NCBI GenBank assembly: GCA_040510815.1 | Contig: JBEVIH010000028.1 | Coordinates: 1-31,751, forward strand | Length of the DNA: 31,751 nucleotides | Direction of reading: 5' to 3' | Source of the DNA: VAZQ01 sp040510815 | GTDB lineage: Bacteria > Pseudomonadota > Alphaproteobacteria > Rhizobiales > Xanthobacteraceae | Part shown: in pieces, positions 14,690 to 21,989 of the stretch | How the letters are laid out: each line of letters begins with the position of its first letter | Numbering within the stretch: position 1 is the first letter of the stretch | Translations under genes and position numbers: made by a program | Notes under the pieces: generated by a model | What the model saw: only the letters and a program-made list of their open reading frames with translations | Database searches by the model: none | What the model was told of the DNA's origin: nothing

Positions 14690-15880
14690 TCACGCCGCCT
14701 TCAGCGCCCCGAGCACGTCATCCATGAGATCGTCGGGATGCTCGAGCCCGCATGAGAGCCGCACGAACCCGTCGCTGATGCCGAGCTCGGCGCGCTGCGC
14801 CGGGGTGAGGCGCTGGTGGGTGGTGGTGGCCGGATGGGTGATCAGGCTCTTGGCGTCGCCGAGATTGTTGCTGATGCGCACCAGCTTGAGCGCGTCCTGA
14901 AAGCGAAACGCCGCGGCCTTGCCGCCCTTGACCTCGAAGCCGACCAGGGTCGAGCCGCCGCGCATCTGCCGGCGCACGATCTCGGCCTGCGGATGGTCGG
15001 GACTGCCCGGATACATCAGGCGGGTGACCTTCGGATGCTTCGCGAGCGCGACCGCGACGCTCGCGGCGGTGTCGGTCTGCCGCCGCACCCGCACCGCCAG
15101 CGTCTCCAATCCCTTGAGCAGCACCCAGGCGTTGAACGGCGACATCGACGGTCCGGTCTGCCGGATCAGGGTGTGGTTGTGGTCCTGGATGAATTTCTCG
15201 GAGCCGAGGATCACGCCGCCGAGGCAGCGGCCCTGGCCGTCGATATGCTTGGTCGCTGAATAAACGACGCAGTCGGCGCCGAGCTCGAATGGGCTCTGGA
15301 ACAGCGGCGTCGAGAACACGTTGTCGACCACCAGCGTGGCGCCGGCCGCGTGCGCGATCTCGGCGATCGCCTTGATGTCGAGCACCTCGAGCGTCGGGTT
15401 GGTCGGGCTCTCCAAGAAGAACGTCTTGGTGTTGGGCCGCACCGCCTTGCGCCATTGCTCGAGGTCGCGGCCGTCGACCAGGGTCGAGGCGACGCCGTAG
15501 CGCGGCAGATGCTCCTCCACCACGTAGAGGCAGGATCCGAACAGCGCCTTCGACGCGACGATATGGTCGCCGGCCCGCACCTGGCCCATCAGCGCGGTGG
15601 TGACGGCCGCCATCCCGGTCGCGGTCGCGCGCGCCGCCGGCGCGCCCTCCAGCGCCGCCATGCGCTGCTCGAACATGGTCACCGTCGGATTGGAGAAGCG
15701 GGAATATTGATAGCCCGGCTCCTCGTTCTTGAAGCGCTTCTCCGCGCTGAGCGCGCTATCGTAGACGTAGCCCTGGGTGAGGAACAGCGCCTCCGACGTC
15801 TCGCCGAACTGCGAGCGCAGGATGCCGGCATGCACGAGCTGGGTCTCGGTGCGGTAGCTTCGTTTGGCGGACGCGGACAT
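14690..15880 (-). CDS. metZ: O-succinylhomoserine sulfhydrylase MetZ
   Basis: The product is 396 aa, a PLP enzyme of the Cys/Met metabolism family. The cofactor lysine is Lys211 in YSATKHIDGQGRCLGG, and YQYSRFSNPTVTMFE is the substrate/cofactor loop. The early LFLTQGYVYDSA and the absence of a typical gamma-synthase pattern favour MetZ over MetB or MetY. It makes homocysteine directly from O-succinylhomoserine and sulfide. ATG 15878-15880 is preceded by AAGGAG at good distance. Control is evident: a promoter at 16013-16041, a SAM-II riboswitch at 15942-16003 and an intrinsic terminator at 15903-15932 stand in line before the start, so high S-adenosylmethionine should stop transcription. Confidence 0.93.
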   Translation of the reverse strand: MSASAKRSYRTETQLVHAGILRSQFGETSEALFLTQGYVYDSALSAEKRFKNEEPGYQYSRFSNPTVTMFEQRMAALEGAPAARATATGMAAVTTALMGQVRAGDHIVASKALFGSCLYVVEEHLPRYGVASTLVDGRDLEQWRKAVRPNTKTFFLESPTNPTLEVLDIKAIAEIAHAAGATLVVDNVFSTPLFQSPFELGADCVVYSATKHIDGQGRCLGGVILGSEKFIQDHNHTLIRQTGPSMSPFNAWVLLKGLETLAVRVRRQTDTAASVAVALAKHPKVTRLMYPGSPDHPQAEIVRRQMRGGSTLVGFEVKGGKAAAFRFQDALKLVRISNNLGDAKSLITHPATTTHQRLTPAQRAELGISDGFVRLSCGLEHPDDLMDDVLGALKAA

Positions 15881-15902
15881 CGGGGTCTCCTTTTGCCCAA
15901 CG

Positions 15903-15932
15903 AAAAACCCGGCCGGAAAAGCTCCGCCGGGT
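15903..15932 (-). terminator. Intrinsic terminator in the metZ leader
   Basis: On the minus strand ACCCGGC (15926-15932) pairs with GCCGGGT (15907-15913), with an additional GGA/TCC pairing inside, and is followed by TTTTT. It lies between the SAM-II aptamer and the metZ ribosome binding site, so it is the likely expression platform of the riboswitch. Confidence 0.8.
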
Positions 15933-15941
15933 CCTACGCGT

Positions 15942-16003
15942 CCCCGGCCTTTTAGCGAGTTGTTTAACGTGGCTGCAAGCCGGCCGGCTCAAATGACCAC
16001 GGG
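15942..16003 (-). ncRNA. SAM-II riboswitch upstream of metZ
   Basis: Minus-strand reading gives the SAM-II layout. The 5' P1 strand CCGTGG is followed by TCATTTGAG, then the loop segment CGGCTTGCAG, the 3' P1 strand CCACG, GTTAAACAA and the signature GCTAAAAGG that closes the pseudoknot. P1 pairs across about 15968-15972 and 15997-16001. This class binds S-adenosylmethionine and is found upstream of metA, metX and metZ in alphaproteobacteria. A promoter immediately upstream and a terminator downstream complete the control unit. Confidence 0.92.
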
Positions 16004-16012
16004 ATAAATCCG

Positions 16013-16041
16013 TTGATACGCGGCCAATATCTTTCCGTCAA
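16013..16041 (-). promoter_or_regulatory. metZ promoter
   Basis: On the minus strand TTGACG (16036-16041) and TATCAA (16013-16018) are separated by 17 bases. The start would fall at about 16006, only a few bases before the first helix of the SAM-II riboswitch. Confidence 0.65.
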
Positions 16042-16086
16042 GGCGGTCGTCCGCTACACGGTCGGCGTCATCCGGGGATAGCGCCC

Positions 16087-17193
16087 TTGCCGCTGGCCTT
16101 CGCAGTCGATCAAAAAGGCATCCTGCCCGACCATATGATCGCGGCGCTGGCGCAGGACGGCGCCATCCTGCGCGCCTATGACTTCGTTCCCGACCAGGTC
16201 CAGCCGGCCAGCCTCGACCTGCGGCTTGGCGAAATCGCCTACCGCGTGCGCGCGAGCTTTCTGCCCGGCCCGCGCACCACGGTGGCCGAGCGCATCGACG
16301 AATTGAAGCTGCACGAGATCGCGCTCGGCGACGGCGCCGTGCTTGAGACCGGCTGCGTCTACATCGTGCCGCTCATTGAAAGCCTCGCTCTGCCCAACGA
16401 CATCGCGGCCGCCGCCAATCCGAAAAGCTCGACCGGCCGGCTCGACGTCTTCACCCGCGTGATCGCCGACGAGACCCGCGGCTTCGACCGCATCAAGGCG
16501 GGCTATCACGGCCCGCTCTACGCCGAGATCAGCCCGCGCACCTTCCCGGTGCTTGTGCGCGAGGGCTCGCGGCTCTCGCAGATCCGCTTTCGCCACGGCA
16601 ACGCGCTGCTCGACGGCGAGAGCTTGCGCGAGCTGCACGCGCGCGAGCGGCTCGTGGACGACGACGATGCCGACGTGAGCGAAGGGATCGCGGTCGGCGT
16701 CGACCTCGCGGGGCTCGGCGCCGACGGCCTTGTCGGCTACCGCGCCAAGCGCCACACCGGCCTGATCGACGTGGAGCGCCGCGGGCGCTACGACGTCGCC
16801 GATTTCTGGGAGCCGATCCGCGCGCGCAAGGACCGCAGCCTGATCCTCGACCCCGGCGAGTTCTACATCCTGGCCTCGAAAGAAGCCGTGCAGGTGCCGC
16901 CCGACTACGCCGCCGAGATGGTGCCGTTCGATCCGCTGGTCGGCGAGTTCCGCGTGCACTATGCGGGCTTCTTCGATCCGGGCTTCGGCTATGCGGGCGC
17001 CGGCGGGCGCGGGGCGCGGGCGGTGCTGGAGGTGCGCTCGCGCGAGGTGCCGTTCATCCTCGAGCATGGCCAGATCGTCGGACGGCTGGTCTACGAGAAG
17101 ATGCTGGAGCGGCCCAAGTCGCTCTACGGCGAGCGCATCGGCTCGAACTATCAGGCGCAGGGGCTCAAGCTGTCGAAGCACTTCCGGACGTGA
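16087..17193 (+). CDS. dcd: 2'-deoxycytidine 5'-triphosphate deaminase, two-domain form
   Basis: The product is 368 aa, about twice the length of E. coli Dcd. It starts at TTG 16087 with GGGGA at 16074-16078; no ATG fits the beginning of the conserved region. The N-terminal half has the nucleotide-binding NPKSSTGRLDV (about residues 117-127) and the catalytic-loop analogue KAGYHGPLYAEISPRTF. The C-terminal half repeats the fold with GFFDPGFGYAG and ARAVLEVRSREVPFILEHGQ. It is thus a fused pair of dUTPase-like domains, a form known from alphaproteobacteria. The enzyme deaminates dCTP to dUTP for thymidylate synthesis. It is transcribed away from metZ and stands alone. Confidence 0.88.
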   Translation: MPLAFAVDQKGILPDHMIAALAQDGAILRAYDFVPDQVQPASLDLRLGEIAYRVRASFLPGPRTTVAERIDELKLHEIALGDGAVLETGCVYIVPLIESLALPNDIAAAANPKSSTGRLDVFTRVIADETRGFDRIKAGYHGPLYAEISPRTFPVLVREGSRLSQIRFRHGNALLDGESLRELHARERLVDDDDADVSEGIAVGVDLAGLGADGLVGYRAKRHTGLIDVERRGRYDVADFWEPIRARKDRSLILDPGEFYILASKEAVQVPPDYAAEMVPFDPLVGEFRVHYAGFFDPGFGYAGAGGRGARAVLEVRSREVPFILEHGQIVGRLVYEKMLERPKSLYGERIGSNYQAQGLKLSKHFRT

Positions 17194-17227
17194 TGTTGCC
17201 GCCGCGCGGCCGCCGCACCGGGCCGAG

Positions 17228-18733
17228 CTAGGCGGCCTTCACGTAAAGCGAATAGTCGTCGCGCCCGACGTCGTCGGTGTGCGCCGACACCGCCCGGTCG
17301 CGGCCTGCCGCCTTGGCGGCATAGAGCGCCTGGTCCGCCGTTTTGACCAGCACGCTCGGACCTTGCGGCCGTGCCGCGGCCTGCGCGCCCTCAGGGGCCA
17401 GCGATGGACCTTCGGAGTCGGACACCAGGGCATGCAGCGCGCTCGCCACCCCGACGCTGATGGTGACGTGCGGCGCTGCCGTCGATCCCGCATGGGGAAT
17501 GTTCAGGGCGCGCACCACCTGGCACATCCGCTGCGCCAGCCGGCGCGCCTCGGCGAGCTCGGTTTGCGGCAACAGCACCGCGAATTCCTCGCCGCCGTAG
17601 CGCGCCGCCATTTCGCCGGCGCGTCTCGCATTGCGGGCCAGCGCCGCCGCCACCAGCTGCAGGCATTGGTCGCCGCCGATGTGGCCGTAGGCGTCGTTGA
17701 AGCGCTTGAAATAGTCCACGTCGATCATCAGCAGGCAGAGCGGCGTCTTGTGCCGCAAGGCGCGCCGCCACTCCTGGTCGAGCGCCAGGTCGAAGGCGCG
17801 GCGGTTGGCGATCCCGGTGAGCCCGTCCACCGTGGACAGCCGCTCGAGCTCGGCGGATTTCGCGCGTTCACTGGCATGCGCCTCGATCAGGCGTACGTAG
17901 AGCCGGCTGTTCTCCAGCAGCAACACCACCAGCACGAAGCTCGTCGCCAGCAGCCCATAGATCCTGCCGGCGTAGAAGCCGACATCGAAACGGGCCGCAT
18001 TGAGCACCGCGCTCAACGCGATGTCGAACAGCCATGCCACCATCACCACCATCAGCCACAGGTCGAGCACCGAATACGGCCGCCGCCGCGACAGGAACAG
18101 CAGCGCCAGCAGGGTCAGCGCCCAGACGATCGACACCACCAGGAGGCACGCCGGCGTGGTGTTGTTGCCGCTCATGATCACCGGAAGAGTGTCATGGCCC
18201 GCCGTGGCCAGCAGCGCGAGCCCGGCCGCAGCGGCCAGTGTCGCCGCCGCGCTCGCCAGAATGATGCCGCCGCTTCCCTGCAGGCCATATCCGCCCGCGT
18301 TGTCCCGCCCCAGCGCATAGCCGATGACCAGGAGCGGGAAGCCGCCATGCCAGAACATGTAGAGCCAGGCCGTGGTCTGCGGACCGGCGCCGAGCAACCC
18401 GGTCGGCGAGAACAGGCCGGGAAAGGTGAGCGCGTGTGCAACCGTCAGCGCGGCGGTGAACAAGTAGCCGCAGGCGAGCAACAGCAGCGCCCGCGACCGC
18501 GAGATGTAGATCTGACCGAACAGGAAGACCGCCGTCACCAGATCGTTGATCACCAGCGCCGATTCGTAGATCGGAATGAAGGCCGGCACCGACGCCAGCG
18601 GCAGTTTCGCGAACGGCGCCGCCGCGAGGAAGAGCAGGGCGGACACCAGCACGACCGCAGACGCGACGCCGCGCTCGCGGCGCCCCGCCGGCTGGGTCGA
18701 CAGGAAGACCGAACGCTGCTGTTCGTCCGCCAT
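17228..18733 (-). CDS. MASE4-GGDEF diguanylate cyclase
   Basis: The product is 501 aa. ATG 18731-18733 has GGAGAAG eight bases upstream; a longer frame to 18814 is not supported. Residues about 25-285 contain about eight hydrophobic segments resembling the MASE4 membrane sensor. A short helical linker (285-300) leads to a GGDEF domain (about 301-480) starting at STVDGLTGIANRRAFD. The active site is GGEEF (380-384), an active variant that makes cyclic di-GMP from two GTP. The inhibitory RxxD site is replaced by RAGE (371-374), so product feedback may be weak. An insertion of Pro/Ala-rich residues (about 438-460) breaks the domain near the end. Unusual hairpins precede the start. Confidence 0.88.
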   Translation of the reverse strand: MADEQQRSVFLSTQPAGRRERGVASAVVLVSALLFLAAAPFAKLPLASVPAFIPIYESALVINDLVTAVFLFGQIYISRSRALLLLACGYLFTAALTVAHALTFPGLFSPTGLLGAGPQTTAWLYMFWHGGFPLLVIGYALGRDNAGGYGLQGSGGIILASAAATLAAAAGLALLATAGHDTLPVIMSGNNTTPACLLVVSIVWALTLLALLFLSRRRPYSVLDLWLMVVMVAWLFDIALSAVLNAARFDVGFYAGRIYGLLATSFVLVVLLLENSRLYVRLIEAHASERAKSAELERLSTVDGLTGIANRRAFDLALDQEWRRALRHKTPLCLLMIDVDYFKRFNDAYGHIGGDQCLQLVAAALARNARRAGEMAARYGGEEFAVLLPQTELAEARRLAQRMCQVVRALNIPHAGSTAAPHVTISVGVASALHALVSDSEGPSLAPEGAQAAARPQGPSVLVKTADQALYAAKAAGRDRAVSAHTDDVGRDDYSLYVKAA

Positions 18734-18734
18734 C

Positions 18735-18764
18735 GCAATCGCTTCTCCAGTCCTTCGCGATTGC
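18735..18764 (-). promoter_or_regulatory. Hairpin presenting the ribosome binding site of the GGDEF gene
   Basis: GCAATCGC (18735-18742) and GCGATTGC (18757-18764) are perfect inverted arms. The loop holds most of the GGAGAAG ribosome binding site and the start codon follows the stem after one base. The RNA could gate translation. Confidence 0.5.
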
Positions 18765-18781
18765 AATGTCGCTGTCCCGGC

Positions 18782-18801
18782 GGAGGTTGCCGGCAACCTC
18801 C
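18782..18801. promoter_or_regulatory. Perfect 20-bp palindrome upstream of the GGDEF gene
   Basis: GGAGGTTGCCGGCAACCTCC at 18782-18801 is a perfect palindrome with no loop, 49-68 bases before the start codon. Its symmetry fits an operator for a dimeric regulator better than an RNA hairpin. The regulator is unknown. Confidence 0.45.
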
Positions 18802-18931
18802 ATTCTTCGATCACAGCACCTAAAGGGGGTCGCTAGGGATTTCGGCCATATTCGAGAAAACACCGGTAAAGTTTTCCTGGTCTGCGACGGCGCGTCGTCG
18901 GGCGGGCGGCGCAGACTCTTATCCGCGACGA

Positions 18932-19756
18932 TCACCCGCCGGCCTTTGCGACCCGCCCGGCAAGTTCGGCGCGCAGCTCCGCGACTTCCTTGCGCAGCCC
19001 CTTGACCTCGGCGAGGATCGGCGCCGCTTCCTCCTGGATCATCTCGCGCTCGGCCTCGCGCTCGGCGGCCTCCGCCTTCAAGGCTTCGGCCTGCATGGCG
19101 TTGACCACGACGCCGATGAACAGGTTGAGCACCATGAAGGTCGTCACCACGATGAAGATGACGAAGAACAGCCAGGCATAGGGGTGCTTTTCCATCACCG
19201 GCTTGGCGACGTCGTTGGTCCAGCCTTCGAGCGTCATCACCGTGAACAGCGTCCACAGCGAGTCGCCGAGCGTGCCGAACAGGCCGGGATTGTTGCCGCC
19301 GAACAGCTTGGTCGCCATCACCGCGAAGACGTAATAGATGAGCCCGATCAGGAATACGATCGCCCCCATCCCGGGCAGCGACGCCAGCAGTCCGGCCACC
19401 ACGCGCCGCAGCGTCGGCACCACGCCGATCAGCCGCAGCGCCCGCAGGATGCGCAGCGACCGCAGCACGGTGAAGGATTCGGTCGCCGGCACCAGCGCGA
19501 TGCCGATGACGATGAAATCGAACACGCTCCACGGATCGCGGAAGAAGGCTCGCTGGTGAACGAGCATGCGCGCGAGGATCTCGACCACGAACACCGCCAG
19601 GATGACGTGGTCGAGGGTTTGCAGCAGCGGGCCATACGAAGCCATGACGCTCTTGTCGGTCTCGAGGCCCAGGATGACGGCGTTGACGAGGATGAGCAGC
19701 ATGATCACGCGCTCGGTGCGCGGGTCATCGTCGATGCGGCGGAGCCAGGCGAGCAC
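18932..19756 (-). CDS. Voltage-gated cation channel (BacNav-type, one-repeat)
   Basis: The product is 274 aa from GTG 19754-19756, which has AAGGGGG six bases upstream. A longer frame begins at TTG 19843 with no such site. Six membrane segments are visible. The S4 voltage sensor has Arg99, Arg102, Arg105 and Arg108 spaced by three (SLRILRALRLIG). The pore helix and filter read FTVMTLEGWTN (about 171-181), and S6 ends in LNLFIGVVVNAM. A coiled coil rich in Glu and Ala (about 225-270) would bundle four subunits. Bacterial sodium channels usually have TLESW; the Gly and the TN here recall the EGWTD filter of eukaryotic calcium channels. The physiological role is unknown and no partner gene is nearby. 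Confidence 0.88.
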   Translation of the reverse strand: MLAWLRRIDDDPRTERVIMLLILVNAVILGLETDKSVMASYGPLLQTLDHVILAVFVVEILARMLVHQRAFFRDPWSVFDFIVIGIALVPATESFTVLRSLRILRALRLIGVVPTLRRVVAGLLASLPGMGAIVFLIGLIYYVFAVMATKLFGGNNPGLFGTLGDSLWTLFTVMTLEGWTNDVAKPVMEKHPYAWLFFVIFIVVTTFMVLNLFIGVVVNAMQAEALKAEAAEREAEREMIQEEAAPILAEVKGLRKEVAELRAELAGRVAKAGG

Positions 19757-19849
19757 GGTGTTCCCCCTTGCGGCGACCGTCGGAAGTGGGATCGGCCGCG
19801 AGCGGATTTTAGGCGGTAGCGCGGCCGCTGTCACAGCGTTCAAAAAAAG

Positions 19850-20818
19850 CTAATCCACGACGATATTGTTGTTCCTGATGATCTCGCCCCAGCGCCGCGA
19901 CTCGTCCTTGATGAAGGCGGCCATCTCGGCGGGGCTGCTCGGGGTCGGCTCCACGCTGGCGGCGCGGAACCTTGCCTGCACGTCCGGGATGTTGAGGATC
20001 TCGACGACCGCCTTGGCGACCTCGGCCTGCAGCGCCGGCGGCGTCTTCGGCGGCGCGACCAGCCCGAACCAGCTGGTGGAGACGAACCCCGGCAGCCCGG
20101 CCTCGGCGGTGGTCGGGACCTCGGGCATCGTCGGCGCGCGCTTGCCGTCGAGCACGGCCACGACCTTGACCTTGCCGTCGCGGAAGTGCGGCCGCGCCCC
20201 CGCGACATTGCCGAAGAACACGTCGACATGGCCGCCGATCATGTCCTGCAGCACCAGCGTCTCGCCGCGGTAGGGCACGTGCACCATGCGGGTGCCGGTC
20301 AGCCCCTGGAACATCATGCCGGTGAGATGCGGGGTGGCGCCGTTGCCCTGGCTGCCGAAGGTGACCTTTCCGGAGTTGGCCTTGATGTAGTCGATCAGCT
20401 CCTTGAGCGAGTTGACCGGCAGCTCCTTGCGCACGATGGCCACGTTCGGCACCGAGCCGATGAGCGTGATCGGCACGAAGTCCTGCGGCTTGTAGGAGAG
20501 CTGCTTGTAGAGGGTCTGGTTGATGGCGAGCGGTCCGGGCGGAGCGAGCAGCAGCGTGTAGCCGTCGGGCTCGGACTGGTAGGCGACATCGGCCCCGATA
20601 TTGCCGCCGGCCCCGGTCTTGTTCTCGATCACGATCGGCTGGCCCCATTTGGCCTGCAGCCTCTCGCCGATGATGCGCGCCAGGATGTCGTTGATGCCGC
20701 CGCCGGGGAACGGGACGACGAATTTGACCGCGCGGGTCGGGTAGGGGGCTTGCGCAAGCGCGTCGCCCGCAACGAGGGCTAAAACGCCGGCGAGACACGC
20801 CGCAACGGTTCTTTGCAT
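19850..20818 (-). CDS. Bug-family (TctC-like) periplasmic solute-binding protein
   Basis: The product is 322 aa. ATG 20816-20818 has GGGAGG six bases upstream, and a signal peptide ends at ALA near residue 22. The mature protein begins with the family pattern YPTRAVKFVVPFPGGGIND, followed by VIENKTGAGGNIGADVA, VPYRG and GGHVDVFF. Such proteins bind carboxylates or other small organic acids for tripartite tricarboxylate transporters, but most are orphans, and no tctA or tctB is in the window. It lies near two MmgE/PrpD genes, a frequent association that suggests an organic acid substrate. It is 93 bases upstream of the channel gene on the same strand, perhaps co-transcribed. Confidence 0.92.
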   Translation of the reverse strand: MQRTVAACLAGVLALVAGDALAQAPYPTRAVKFVVPFPGGGINDILARIIGERLQAKWGQPIVIENKTGAGGNIGADVAYQSEPDGYTLLLAPPGPLAINQTLYKQLSYKPQDFVPITLIGSVPNVAIVRKELPVNSLKELIDYIKANSGKVTFGSQGNGATPHLTGMMFQGLTGTRMVHVPYRGETLVLQDMIGGHVDVFFGNVAGARPHFRDGKVKVVAVLDGKRAPTMPEVPTTAEAGLPGFVSTSWFGLVAPPKTPPALQAEVAKAVVEILNIPDVQARFRAASVEPTPSSPAEMAAFIKDESRRWGEIIRNNNIVVD

Positions 20819-21048
20819 CCTGGCCCTCCCGCGACCCCGGTCGCTGTTCGAGTTGCCCATGCTAGGCCGTGACATCCATCCTGCGCAATTGGATGGAAGC
20901 CGAGCGCTGCCCGGCGCAGCGCCGGGCAGGGGCAGCGTCGAACATTCATGCGGGGAATTCGCCAGCGGAGGGGATGCAATGGCGCGGCAGGAGGAGCATA
21001 CTGCCGTGGGCAAGAATGAGAAGCAAAGCCCGTTCAACGGTGAGGCGC

Positions 21049-21236
21049 ATGCCGACGCAAATGTATCTCATGGATCTTGCGCGGCGTTGCCGGTTCTTGT
21101 CCGACAACACCTCGATCGCAGATTGGCGCGGGAACTGCGCACGCTGGGCGACGAGCTGGAAGCCAAGGCGCGGGAGGCGCAAACCGCCGCCGATGCCGCC
21201 GCGCCGCCGATCGTGCAGGCGTACGCCCCCCGTTAG
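21049..21236 (+). pseudogene. Small cytoplasmic protein broken by a one-base deletion
   Basis: Frame one from ATG 21049 reads MPTQMYLMDLARRCRFLSDN and then TS at 21109-21113. The continuation that looks right, DRRLARELRTLGDELEAKA, lies in another frame from 21114 to TAG 21234-21236. Restoring one base after 21113 would give a single protein of about 62 residues, helical and charged, of a type common as small unknown proteins in Bradyrhizobium-like genomes. As it stands each half reads into nonsense. A sequencing error or programmed frameshift is possible, but the site has no slippery run. Confidence 0.55.
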
Positions 21237-21446
21237 CTAATTCGCGTAATAGACCGTGGCCGGCGGCCCATAGGCGGCGTGCTTGATCACGCGGACACGC
21301 ATCTTGTCGCGCGGCCCGACCTTCGAGAGCCGCTCGCCGGTGGCCTTGAACGCCGCCTCGTCCTCATTGCTGGCGGCGACCTTGCGCCACGGCTGCTGAT
21401 CCCAGCGGCCGTTCGGCCACAGCTGCACCTGGTAGACATGCTGCAT
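21237..21446 (-). CDS. Small protein of unknown function
   Basis: The product is 69 aa. ATG 21444-21446 has GGGGAG about seven bases upstream on its strand. The sequence is well mixed (MQHVYQVQLWPNGRWDQQPW at the start, aromatic end TVYYAN), with no signal peptide or membrane segment. I do not recognise the family. The first half suggests a small beta fold and the middle a helix (SNEDEAAFKATGERL). Its stop codon abuts the stop of the broken gene at 21049-21236, so the two converge with no space. Confidence 0.6.
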   Translation of the reverse strand: MQHVYQVQLWPNGRWDQQPWRKVAASNEDEAAFKATGERLSKVGPRDKMRVRVIKHAAYGPPATVYYAN

Positions 21447-21530
21447 GACGATCTCCCCGATTGGGGCGCTCGATAGATTCGCTTTTTGACGAGAATCTGC
21501 AGAGGCAAAGACCTTTTTGTGGCGAATGGT

Positions 21531-21612
21531 GGGGGCGAATAACGAGTGGCGAGTGGGGGTTACCCATTCGCGCTATTCCAAATTCGCCACTCGCTGTTCG
21601 CCATTCGCCCCC
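21531..21612. repeat. Inverted repeat of GCGAAT/GCGAGTG units
   Basis: The left arm starts GGGGGCGAAT and contains ACGAGTGGCGAGTGG. The right arm, read in reverse, gives GGGGGCGAATGGCGAACAGC and then GAGTGGCGAAT, a match with a 7-base indel. Related GCGAATA units encode the end of hslO at about 11070-11088. It borders the decayed permease gene. Confidence 0.7.
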
Positions 21613-21613
21613 T

Positions 21614-21862
21614 TCAAGCCCGCACCCCCAGCCGCAGCGCCAGGGTCAACCCGACGGCGACCAGGGCGACGTTGACCAGCGAGAGCGCCGCCACCAGCTC
21701 GAGCGCGCCGCCGCCGAACAGCGACACGATCACCGCCCGAGCACTTCGGTGCCGGGCCCCTGCAGGTAGACGCCGGTCGAGTATTCGCGCACGAAAATCA
21801 TGAAGCCGAGCAGCCACGAGCTGATCAGGCCGAAGCGGATCAGCGGCAAGGTTCTCCCTTGG
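21614..21862 (-). pseudogene. 3' remnant of an iron-type ABC transporter permease, frameshifted
   Basis: On the minus strand one frame reads TLPLIRFGLISSWLLGF, then YLQGPGTEVLG, and breaks at about 21735-21740. The next frame continues VIVSLFGGGALELVAAL to a stop at 21614-21616. Joined, these match the last two membrane segments of FbpB-type permeases (the LPL...SWLL...GPGTEV...VSL pattern). One missing base accounts for the break. The rest of the gene, over 400 residues, is absent upstream of about 21862, so this is a relic. Confidence 0.7.
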
Positions 21863-21989
21863 GCAATCGGCGCGTCTGGTATTATCGGCTGGTCCGATCG
21901 ATTCTCGGCGCACCGCGTACGTGCAGACCGGTTTGATCCTAGCTCGGACGGCACCTGTTATCCACTCCTGCCGGTGCGGAAGGTTGCAA

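Noticed and set aside
20979..21236. 85-residue open frame from ATG 20979
   Set aside because: Only its last part looks coding; the first part is explained better by the frameshifted gene starting at 21049.
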